From contig JAEXRL010000031.1 of assembly GCA_023440825.1 (NCBI GenBank), positions 1 to 64,000 of the forward strand: a DNA stretch of 64,000 nt, read 5' to 3'. The notes below the pieces were generated by a model that ran no database searches, was not told the origin of the DNA, and worked only from the letters and a program-made list of their open reading frames with translations. A program made the position numbers and the translations under genes. Origin of the DNA: Pseudomonadota bacterium. Lineage in GTDB: Bacteria; Pseudomonadota; Gammaproteobacteria; Burkholderiales; Burkholderiaceae_B. Shown here one piece after another: positions 7,822 to 14,722 of the stretch; within the stretch, counting starts at the first letter, position 1, and every line of letters starts with the position of its first letter.

Positions 7822-9141
7822 TTAGGTCAAGGCTATTGCGATGGCAGGAAAAGCACTGATTAGTACTAGAGCCAATAGCTGCAAGCCTATAAAGGGGAGC
7901 ACCCCCATATACATGTCTCGGTTGCTTAACTCTCCATGGCTAGCCCCCTTTAAATAAAACAGGGAAAAGCCAAATGGTGGTGTGAGAAAAGAGGTTTGTA
8001 AGTTCACCGCCACCAAGACGCCAAACCATATGGTGATGGCTTCGGGGCCTAATCCATTGCCAAAGTCCAAGCCTGCAATGAGGGGGGCGAAAATAGGTAA
8101 TAAAATTAAGCTGATTTCCAGCCAATCCAGCACGAAACCGAGCACAAAAATAATTGCCATAATGATGGCTAAGGTCATCCACGGGCCACTGCTGATGTGC
8201 GATAAGGCCGTTTGTATGGACTCATCGCCGCCTATGCGACGAAACACTGCAGAAAAGCACGTAGCTCCTATGAGTACAGTGAGTATCATGCTGGTGCTAA
8301 TAACGGTTTCTTTGGCCGCTTGTAATACCATCGCGACGGAAAACCGACGATAGGCGATGGTGATGACTATGGCACCGAAGGCGCCTACGCCGCTTGCCTC
8401 AGTGGGCGTGGCTATACCCCCTAAAATTGCCCCTAAAACGCAAAACACCAGAAGCAATAGCGGAGCGGTGTCGCGAAGTACGGACAGTACAGCAGGTCCT
8501 AAACTCTGGTTTTCTACAGGCGCTTTTCTAGGCAGGCGCCAGGTACGGAAGACAATGTACGTAGCGTACAAAGCCACCAGTAACAAGCCAGGACCTATGG
8601 CTGCGGCAAACATGGCAGGCACCGAGGTCTGGAGTTGGTCAGAGAGCACAATCAGCATGACTGAAGGTGGTAATAAAATGGCCAAGGTGCCCGATGAGGC
8701 GACCAGTCCGGCGGAAAGCTGGGTGTCGTAGCCTGCTTCTTTGAGGCGTGGTAAAGCAAGCAAGGCTAATAGCACGACAGAGGCGCCGACAATGCCTGAT
8801 GCTGCTGCCAGCAACAGGCCCACTCCCAGTACGGCCAACCCCATGCCGGCTGCCGAGCCACCCAGAGCACGTTGCGCTCCCAGTAAAGAGCGCTCTGCCA
8901 CGCCCGAGCGCTCGAGTATCAAGCCCATGAAAATAAACATAGGGATGGCCACGAGCAGCCAGTTCGACAGCACGTTTGCGTAGATACGGCTAACGATGAG
9001 ATTAAAAAAAGCCAGAGGCAGGTCGGCAATCAGAATAAACAGGGCTGCCGAGCCTGCTAGCACAAAAGCAATGCGGTAGCCTGCCAAGATAGCCAATAAG
9101 GTACCAACAGCCATCAGTATGGGAAGTGTGTGTATGCTCAT
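7822..9141 (-). CDS. TRAP transporter large permease (DctM family)
   Basis: A 439-residue polytopic inner-membrane protein, the ion-coupled transport subunit of the TRAP system. It has at least eleven hydrophobic segments, the GLILERSGVAERSLLGAQ motif after the second one, ASGIVGASVVLLALLALP, SSGTLAILLPPS and the C-terminal LQTSFLTPPFGFSLFYLKG typical of DctM proteins. Its start overlaps the small-permease stop by four bases. Together with the neighbouring DctQ and DctP genes it forms a complete TRAP set. Confidence 0.95.
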   Translation of the reverse strand: MSIHTLPILMAVGTLLAILAGYRIAFVLAGSAALFILIADLPLAFFNLIVSRIYANVLSNWLLVAIPMFIFMGLILERSGVAERSLLGAQRALGGSAAGMGLAVLGVGLLLAAASGIVGASVVLLALLALPRLKEAGYDTQLSAGLVASSGTLAILLPPSVMLIVLSDQLQTSVPAMFAAAIGPGLLLVALYATYIVFRTWRLPRKAPVENQSLGPAVLSVLRDTAPLLLLVFCVLGAILGGIATPTEASGVGAFGAIVITIAYRRFSVAMVLQAAKETVISTSMILTVLIGATCFSAVFRRIGGDESIQTALSHISSGPWMTLAIIMAIIFVLGFVLDWLEISLILLPIFAPLIAGLDFGNGLGPEAITIWFGVLVAVNLQTSFLTPPFGFSLFYLKGASHGELSNRDMYMGVLPFIGLQLLALVLISAFPAIAIALT

Positions 9142-9689
9142 TTCTGATAGCCTTTAAAAGCGCGACGCAGCAGCGCGGGAAGCTCTAGCAGTAATACAAT
9201 GCCCAGGATGGCAAAGCCAAGTGGAAGAACCGCCTTAATGGCGAACCGGTCACTAAGGCCACCGTTGGTGGAAACTTCTGCAGATTGCCAGGCACGCATC
9301 ATGAAATTCCACGAGGCGGGCAAGCACAAGATTAAAAATGGAATAGTCAGGATGAGGTTGCCGAGCAAATCAACTTTGGCTTGGCGAGCATCTGACCATT
9401 TAGCATATAAAAAATCCACGCGTACATGGCCGTTCATGCGCCAGACTAATGCACAGGGTAATAAGCCTATGATGACTAACAAATGCCATTGCAGTTCCAT
9501 TAAAGAATTCAGCGTAATGGCTCTGCCAAATAAAGGTAGGCTGTGGGTGAACGTGTGTAGTGGATTGAGCCCAACAAGATTGAGTGCGACCTGTAATACG
9601 ATGATGAGCATCAATAAAATGATCAGCATGGCAAATAGTGTCAGGATGGACTGGCTTAATCGTGCCTTCAGGCTAGATTCGGCTTGCAT
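9138..9689 (-). CDS. TRAP transporter small permease (DctQ family)
   Basis: A 183-residue protein with four membrane segments, the size and topology of a DctQ subunit. The second helix pair contains LNSLMELQWHLLVIIGLLP and the following GHVRVDFLY motif is characteristic. It is the first gene of the TRAP operon, separated from the divergent MarR gene by about 175 bases that carry two operator-like palindromes. Confidence 0.9.
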   Translation of the reverse strand: MQAESSLKARLSQSILTLFAMLIILLMLIIVLQVALNLVGLNPLHTFTHSLPLFGRAITLNSLMELQWHLLVIIGLLPCALVWRMNGHVRVDFLYAKWSDARQAKVDLLGNLILTIPFLILCLPASWNFMMRAWQSAEVSTNGGLSDRFAIKAVLPLGFAILGIVLLLELPALLRRAFKGYQK

Positions 9690-9781
9690 GGATGTCTCCG
9701 CACACGGTGTATTCCGGTTTGTGTAAGCACGGCTTACTGTTGTTTATCGGGATTGCAGTGGTGACCGACTTTGTAGAATAA

Positions 9782-9799
9782 TAGTCCCAAATGGGATCA
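9782..9799. promoter_or_regulatory. Putative MarR operator 1 (imperfect palindrome)
   Basis: TAGTCCC-AAAT-GGGATCA is an imperfect 7-4-7 inverted repeat, 23 bases (about two DNA turns) from a perfect copy of the same motif. It lies in the divergent region between the TRAP operon and the MarR gene, where such a regulator normally binds. Confidence 0.65.
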
Positions 9800-9804
9800 A
9801 TTGG

Positions 9805-9822
9805 TAGTCCCGTTTGGGACTA
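9805..9822. promoter_or_regulatory. Putative MarR operator 2 (perfect palindrome)
   Basis: TAGTCCC-GTTT-GGGACTA is a perfect 7-4-7 inverted repeat, 42 bases before the MarR start codon. A third half-site, TTGGGACTA, occurs at 10453-10461, just before the flavoenzyme gene downstream. Confidence 0.7.
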
Positions 9823-9863
9823 ATTTTACCTGTTTAAGGGTAAATCATAGGAGAGAGGGGCGG

Positions 9864-10325
9864 ATGAAACTGTTGGAGATTGTGGATGGCACATCGATTC
9901 GCTATGCATACAGAATCGCGTTTTTGGCTAACTTTTATCGCGAACCCTTGATGCGTCGTATGGAACGTGAATTCGGCTTAATTCGACCTGAATGGACTAT
10001 CCTCATTTGCCTGAATTTTCAAGACGGTGTGAATGCTCGTGATATCTGTGAGATCACCGAACAGCCACGCAATACCATTAGCCGGGCAGTGCGTACACTG
10101 AGTGAAAAAGGCTTGATTAGCTACAAGACTGACCCAGGTGATGCGCGCCGTACGGTGTTACTGCTGACCCAGGAGGGAAAGCAAATGCATGAACGCATTA
10201 TGCCGATGTTCGAGGAAGGGGAGCGACGCATGCTGGCCTGTCTCACTGCCTCGGAACAGCAGCAATTAGATGGCCTGCTGGATAAGCTAACGCGTGCGGT
10301 GCCCAATTGGGTGGCTCAGGACTGA
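9864..10325 (+). CDS. MarR-family transcriptional regulator
   Basis: A 153-residue winged-helix regulator of the MarR family. The DNA-binding core is visible as NARDICEITEQPRNTISRAVRTLSEKG followed by the wing KTDPGDARRTVLLLTQEG; the flanking helices form the dimer. The ATG at 9864 follows GGAGAGAGG; an upstream TTG at 9801 in the same frame would run through the operators and is rejected. It is transcribed away from the TRAP/hydrolase operon with two palindromes between them, so it probably represses that operon and itself in response to the imported compound. Confidence 0.93.
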   Translation: MKLLEIVDGTSIRYAYRIAFLANFYREPLMRRMEREFGLIRPEWTILICLNFQDGVNARDICEITEQPRNTISRAVRTLSEKGLISYKTDPGDARRTVLLLTQEGKQMHERIMPMFEEGERRMLACLTASEQQQLDGLLDKLTRAVPNWVAQD

Positions 10326-10345
10326 GCGTGTAGTTGACTGTATTC

Positions 10346-10372
10346 GGCCAGAGTCCTCTGGCCACTTTTTTT
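10346..10372 (+). terminator. Rho-independent terminator after the MarR gene
   Basis: GGCCAGAG and CTCTGGCC form an 8-bp stem with a very short loop, followed by AC and seven T residues. It lies 20 bases after the MarR stop codon. Confidence 0.85.
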
Positions 10373-10493
10373 GTGCTCAGCCCAAATTCTAGAGTGCTTA
10401 GCCGTTGTCTTTTTAAGTATACGTAAAAACCCCCTTGGTATTTGTCTTGGGTTGGGACTATGATTGCCTCTGGTTTTCGTATATGAGAATTTT

Positions 10494-11624
10494 ATGTTGT
10501 ATGACTATCTGATTGTGGGCGCAGGTATTGCAGGGGTGTCACTGGCGTATCACTTGCCTAAAGACGCTAAGGTCTTGGTGTTAGAGCGCGAAACGCATGC
10601 TGCCTACCATTCCACGGGGCGCTCTGCAGCGATGTTTATTGAAACCTACGGTACCCCTACCATCCGGGCTTTAACCGTAGCTAGCCACAATTTCTATAGT
10701 CATCCGCCAGCAGGGTTTACAGAACAAGCGATCCTTACGCCACGCGGCGTACTGTATATAGGCAGCGCCGAGCAACAGGCTTTGCTGGACGATTGCTATG
10801 ACATGTACGTTAAACAAGGTTTAGCCGTAGAGCGCTTAAGTGCACAACAGGCGCTAGCGATGGTGCCTTGCCTAAATCCGGAGCGGCTAGCCGGGGCTAT
10901 ATACGACAAAGTGGGGCAAGACATGGATGTGCATGCCTTGCATCAAGGGTACATGAAGGGCATGCAGCGTAATGGTGTTCAACTTCGACTGGGTAGCGAA
11001 GTGATATCGGCCAGTTGGGATGGTGAGCTGTGGAGCTTGCAGTTAAGCGATTCGACCCAAGCTGTTCAGGCTCGTTATCTGATTAATGCAGCAGGGGCCT
11101 GGGCCGATACAGTCGCTACTCGTTGCGGGTTGTTGCCTTTAGGCATACAGCCCAAACGCCGATCCGCTTTTTTGTTTGCGGCGCCAGAAGGACTTGAGCA
11201 TAGAGATTGGCCGGCTGTTATTGATGTGGGGGAAGAGTTTTATTTCAAGCCAGATGCGGGCATGCTGCTGGGCTCTCCGGCCAATGCCGATGAGACAAGC
11301 CCCCACGATGTGGTGGCTGAAGAATTAGATGTGGCCATGGGCATTTATCGCATTGAAGAGCGTACTGAGCTACGTATTCGACGCCCCAGCCATACTTGGG
11401 CGGGTTTACGTAGTTTTGCGCCAGATGGCGAGTTGGTGATTGGTAATGATCCCAACTGCCCCGCATTTTTCTGGTTGGCAGGGCAGGGGGGCTACGGAAT
11501 CCAGACAGCAGCAGGGGTGTCCATGCTAGCGCTCAGTCTCTTGCTGGGGCAGCCTTTACCCGATTCTTTGGTCGCTTTGGGCATTAATCCGGCTGTCGTG
11601 TCACCGGAACGATTTAAATCATAA
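10494..11624 (+). CDS. FAD-dependent amino acid dehydrogenase, D-arginine dehydrogenase-like (DAO family)
   Basis: A 376-residue flavoenzyme that probably oxidises an amino acid to the 2-oxo (imino) acid. It starts with the FAD-binding GAGIAG (residues 9-14), then YHSTGRSAAMF, the active-site PAGFTEQ, GQDMDVHALHQGY, QPKRRSAF, FYFKPDAGMLLGSPANAD, TWAGLRSFAPDGE and the C-terminal GQGGYGIQTAAG. This order matches Pseudomonas D-arginine dehydrogenase DauA closely from memory. The residue that I recall as a substrate-binding His after GRSAA is Met here, so the preferred substrate may differ. The start is the ATG at 10494; a TTG at 10464 is in frame. It precedes a transporter and a regulator gene on the same strand. 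Confidence 0.88.
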   Translation: MLYDYLIVGAGIAGVSLAYHLPKDAKVLVLERETHAAYHSTGRSAAMFIETYGTPTIRALTVASHNFYSHPPAGFTEQAILTPRGVLYIGSAEQQALLDDCYDMYVKQGLAVERLSAQQALAMVPCLNPERLAGAIYDKVGQDMDVHALHQGYMKGMQRNGVQLRLGSEVISASWDGELWSLQLSDSTQAVQARYLINAAGAWADTVATRCGLLPLGIQPKRRSAFLFAAPEGLEHRDWPAVIDVGEEFYFKPDAGMLLGSPANADETSPHDVVAEELDVAMGIYRIEERTELRIRRPSHTWAGLRSFAPDGELVIGNDPNCPAFFWLAGQGGYGIQTAAGVSMLALSLLLGQPLPDSLVALGINPAVVSPERFKS

Positions 11625-11658
11625 CAAACGTAGTATTTCGTGTTCCTTAGGAGGAGAC

Positions 11659-12714
11659 ATGTCAGATTTTAAGAATATCCTGCGCATCGCTATGGCGTTT
11701 GTCGGTGTGGTGGTAGGGGCGGGGTTTGCGTCTGGGCAAGAAACTTTGCAGTTTTTCAGCAGTTTTGGGTATTGGGGATTGTTGGGCGGTGTGGTGAGCG
11801 GACTGTGTTTTGCTGTTCTAGCCATGGCCGTGGGGGAACTAAGCCAAGTATCGGTGTCGCAATCATTCAAAGAAGGTATTTATTTGATTTGCGGTCGCCA
11901 CCTGGGGGTACCGGTGGACATCATGATTACCTTTTTCATGTTTGCCATTGCGGTGGTGATGTTTGCAGGCGGTGGTTCTTTGCTGGAGCAGCAATGGGGT
12001 GTGCCCGCTAAATACGGCAGTATTGCCGTCATGCTAGTGACGGTATTGATTGTTTTTCTACGTGTTGATAAGGTGCTTGCTTTTATTGGCAGCATCACGC
12101 CCTTGCTCGTGCTGATGGTTATGTTCCTGTGTTTTTACGCGTGGAATACACAGCAATTGCCGATGGATGAGTTGAATGACATAGCGCAGACCAAGCCTCA
12201 GGGTGCCGGGCACTGGCTAGTAGCCGCTTTACTTTATGTGTCCTACAACATGGTGGTAGGCGCCCCATTTTTGATGATTGCGGGTAGCCAGGCAAGCTCT
12301 AAGCGCAATGCTATGTTGGGCGGCCTATTGGGCGGTGTCATCTTGGGCTTGCTGATTGTGCTGATCAGCTCTGGTGTGTTTGGACGTATTGATACGATAG
12401 GCTCGGCGGCCTTGCCCATGTTGATGCTAGCCAGTGAACAGTCTGCCGTATTGGGCACAGTGATGGCCGTGGTTATTTTTGCCATGATACTCACCACCGC
12501 CGTCGGTGTCCTGTATTCGTTTTCGGCTCGCATCCTGCCTGTGAATACGATGAAGTTTAATGTAGGCACTGCTGTGGCAGGCGTACTAGCCTTAGTCGGC
12601 GCTGAGGTCGGCTTTATTAATCTAGTTGGCACGGTGTATCCGTTCTTTGGTTACTTGGGCTTTGTGCTCATTGCAGCCATCCTGATTGCTTGGCTGCGTT
12701 TGCGCCGCGTATAA
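11659..12714 (+). CDS. YkvI-family membrane transporter
   Basis: A 351-residue polytopic membrane protein with ten or so hydrophobic helices and the start FVGVVVGAGFASGQETLQFF, the hallmark of the YkvI family, distant relatives of the amino acid-polyamine-cation transporters. The GAGFASGQE stretch is the likely unwound substrate-binding part of the first helix. A strong ribosome site, AGGAGGAGA, precedes the ATG. It lies 34 bases after the dehydrogenase and 7 bases before a cupin regulator, so it probably moves the amino acid-like substrate of that dehydrogenase. The direction of transport is not known. Confidence 0.88.
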   Translation: MSDFKNILRIAMAFVGVVVGAGFASGQETLQFFSSFGYWGLLGGVVSGLCFAVLAMAVGELSQVSVSQSFKEGIYLICGRHLGVPVDIMITFFMFAIAVVMFAGGGSLLEQQWGVPAKYGSIAVMLVTVLIVFLRVDKVLAFIGSITPLLVLMVMFLCFYAWNTQQLPMDELNDIAQTKPQGAGHWLVAALLYVSYNMVVGAPFLMIAGSQASSKRNAMLGGLLGGVILGLLIVLISSGVFGRIDTIGSAALPMLMLASEQSAVLGTVMAVVIFAMILTTAVGVLYSFSARILPVNTMKFNVGTAVAGVLALVGAEVGFINLVGTVYPFFGYLGFVLIAAILIAWLRLRRV

Positions 12715-12721
12715 TTAACGG

Positions 12722-13342
12722 ATGATCACTAAGTCCTTGCTAAGTAAAGAGCAGGTGGGAAACCGCCTGCGTCAGGCCAGACATAAACAAAAACTCACAC
12801 TGAAACAGCTATCGGCAAAAACGGGTCTGGCACTTTCCACCATATCCAAGGCGGAGTTGGGGCAGGTTACGCTGAGTTATGAAAAATTTGTGGTGCTGGC
12901 GGTTGCCCTGAATATCGAGGTCGGTTCTTTATTTGCCGACTCCACGGCGCACGCCGCTACTCAGCAGGGGGGCGCGCGGATCGCCACTCACAAATACACA
13001 GATAGCCCCGGTTATGCGACACGAAACTATGATTATGGGCTCTTGTTTGGGCAGTTAAACGATAAGCACATGAATCCCATGATGGCAGTGATAGCCTCTC
13101 GAGATGTGAGCGAGTTTGATGATTACATACGCCATCCAGGGCAAGAATTCGTGATCGTTTTGTCTGGCGCTATCACTATTCAATTTGAAAACGGCGAAAA
13201 GCTGTCTTTAGATGCCCATGAGTCTGCCTATTTTGATAGTGGTATCGGGCATATCTATTTATCCACCAGCGAGCAAGATGCCAAGGTGCTGGCTGTTTGT
13301 ACCAGCGAGCCACCCACAGGCGTAGCGAAACGGGCTCGCTAA
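12722..13342 (+). CDS. XRE-family regulator with C-terminal cupin domain
   Basis: A 206-residue regulator with an N-terminal XRE helix-turn-helix (residues 10-65, TGLALSTISKAELGQ as the recognition part) and a C-terminal cupin (about 125-195, with the HPGQEFVIVLSGAITIQFENG strand and the ESAYFDSGIGHIY strand). It follows the YkvI gene by only seven bases and is probably co-transcribed with the dehydrogenase and transporter. It most likely regulates this small operon. It is a different subfamily from the cupin regulator at the left end of the window. Confidence 0.9.
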   Translation: MITKSLLSKEQVGNRLRQARHKQKLTLKQLSAKTGLALSTISKAELGQVTLSYEKFVVLAVALNIEVGSLFADSTAHAATQQGGARIATHKYTDSPGYATRNYDYGLLFGQLNDKHMNPMMAVIASRDVSEFDDYIRHPGQEFVIVLSGAITIQFENGEKLSLDAHESAYFDSGIGHIYLSTSEQDAKVLAVCTSEPPTGVAKRAR

Positions 13343-13385
13343 ATCAGGCATTGCTCGTCAGGTTTTTCCTACTTTATGGTGCTGC

Positions 13386-13410
13386 CTGCTGTACTCAAGA
13401 CAGCAGCTTT
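13386..13410 (+). terminator. Weak hairpin after the cupin regulator gene
   Basis: CTGCTGT and ACAGCAG form a 7-bp stem with a 7-base loop, followed by the broken T-run CTTTGCTTTG. It could end the dehydrogenase/YkvI/regulator transcript. Confidence 0.45.
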
Positions 13411-13484
13411 GCTTTGTCGCGTGAGCTTTTTGCTACTATGGCAAGTTCGTTGGTTTAATTGTCATACTATCGAGGTACAGCATT

Positions 13485-13886
13485 ATGACTCGCAGTCGTT
13501 ATCAAAAAGGCATGGATAAATTAAAAGAACTCACCGTGCCTACAGAGCACAGTCCCACGGGCCATATGGATATTGGTGAAGCCTTTGCGGATGTAGCGCC
13601 CGACCTTCAGTCCATTATTGTCGAGTTTGCCTTTGGTGATATCTATGCGCGGCCAGGGCTGGATAATAAACAAAAAGTGCTGACCACGATTTCAGCCTTA
13701 GTGGCTCAAGGCACGCCTCAAATTGGTATGCATGTGATTACCGGTTTGAATGTCGGCTTAACGCCTAAGGAAATTGTAGGCTGCATCATGCATCTTATTC
13801 CCTATGTGGGCTTTCCGCGCGCCTTAAATGCCTTGCGTGTAGCAAAAGACGTGTTTACGCAGCAGGGTGTCAGCGTTCAAGAGTGA
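13485..13886 (+). CDS. Carboxymuconolactone decarboxylase family protein
   Basis: A 133-residue all-helical protein of the CMD family. The second half contains GTPQIGMHVITGLNVGLTPKEIVGCIMHLIPYVGFPRALNAL, split across the family's core helices. There is no CxxC pair, so an AhpD-type peroxidase role is unlikely and it resembles the gamma-carboxymuconolactone decarboxylase side of the family. A GAGG ribosome site precedes the ATG by nine bases. It stands alone between a possible terminator and a convergent gene; no other protocatechuate pathway genes are near, so the substrate is uncertain. Confidence 0.82.
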   Translation: MTRSRYQKGMDKLKELTVPTEHSPTGHMDIGEAFADVAPDLQSIIVEFAFGDIYARPGLDNKQKVLTTISALVAQGTPQIGMHVITGLNVGLTPKEIVGCIMHLIPYVGFPRALNALRVAKDVFTQQGVSVQE

Positions 13887-13923
13887 GGCTACTTGTGAGC
13901 CCCTCTGCTTTTGTACAGTCGGC

Positions 13924-14340
13924 TTAGCCGGGGAAATTTTCTCCGTGCAGGGCGCAGAATGTCTGCATGGTATTGAAGTGCAAAGCGGATTGAGCGTGTT
14001 GTTTGGTGCTGTATTGAAAAAATACGGTAAGCCGGTTTGTGGCTTTGTCGTATGACTCTACATTAAAGGTAGCGTTACCCCAGCAGGTGCGCCTATCTGT
14101 GAGCAGATAAAAAGTCTCCGTGCTGTTTTTCTTCGTATCCACGATATCCAGCACCATCCCAATCATCCCAATGCGCACGCGCTCCCGGTCAAACTCCATT
14201 GACTCTTTTGCCCTGGCTTGAATCGTGACACCATCCTGTCCAGCATAAATAACAAGCGGCTTGTCTGTGCTGGCGCTTGCCGTTGCGCAGACTAATGCTG
14301 CTGTCAGCGTTAAAGCCAAGCTTATGAATTTTTTGTGCAT
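13924..14340 (-). CDS. Putative secreted protein of unknown function
   Basis: A 138-residue protein that I do not recognise. It has a clear signal peptide (MHKKFISLALTLTAALVCA, cleavage near ASA) and no further membrane segment, so it should be periplasmic. The mature part has two cysteines, in RRTCWGNAT and TFCALHG, which could form a disulphide, and alternating hydrophobic residues suggest beta-strands. The overall plan (short exported protein, a YLLTDRRTC-type strand, two Cys) recalls small surface-adhesin-E-like or neisserial-type exported proteins, but this is only an impression. It is convergent with the CMD-family gene. Confidence 0.6.
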   Translation of the reverse strand: MHKKFISLALTLTAALVCATASASTDKPLVIYAGQDGVTIQARAKESMEFDRERVRIGMIGMVLDIVDTKKNSTETFYLLTDRRTCWGNATFNVESYDKATNRLTVFFQYSTKQHAQSALHFNTMQTFCALHGENFPG

Positions 14341-14722
14341 TACTTATTCCGTCTAAATTAGCGATCAGGGTTCACCCCAAAGACAGAGCGTTATAGTGTT
14401 TACCGCTAAATGTGTCAATAGTGTCTGTTTGTGTTGCGGTTTGTGAGGCGGTGGTAAGACTTCATTTTGCTAGTCTGAGCCTTAGATAAAGTAGAACTTC
14501 TCCCTCAGCATTGTTGAGGAAATTTAGCCATCGGGGCGGGAGCTTACAGCACAGAGACGCTCTGACCAAGCGATGAAAATGCCATCTGATAAGCAGAGTA
14601 TTGATGAAATTATTGAGGCTTATGTAGTCGTCTAGCTAGTGATCTTGGCCCTGCTCGATGTTTAGTTGCAATGCTAACTATATTGTTATAATTCGTCGAT
14701 TTCATAGTCAGGCAACGATCTC
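14341..14722. other. Intergenic region of 382 bases without a recognised gene
   Basis: It contains the promoter area of the secreted-protein gene on the minus strand and of the acyltransferase on the plus strand. Only a 20-codon open frame at 14573-14632 follows an ATG, with no recognisable product. I see no RNA gene and no repeat in it. TATTGTTATAAT close to 14680-14692 could be the -10 region for the acyltransferase. Confidence 0.5.

Noticed and set aside
13485..13886. AhpD-type peroxidase
   Set aside because: The CxxC active-site pair is missing.
14573..14632. Twenty-codon open frame before the acyltransferase
   Set aside because: Too short, without ribosome site or homology.
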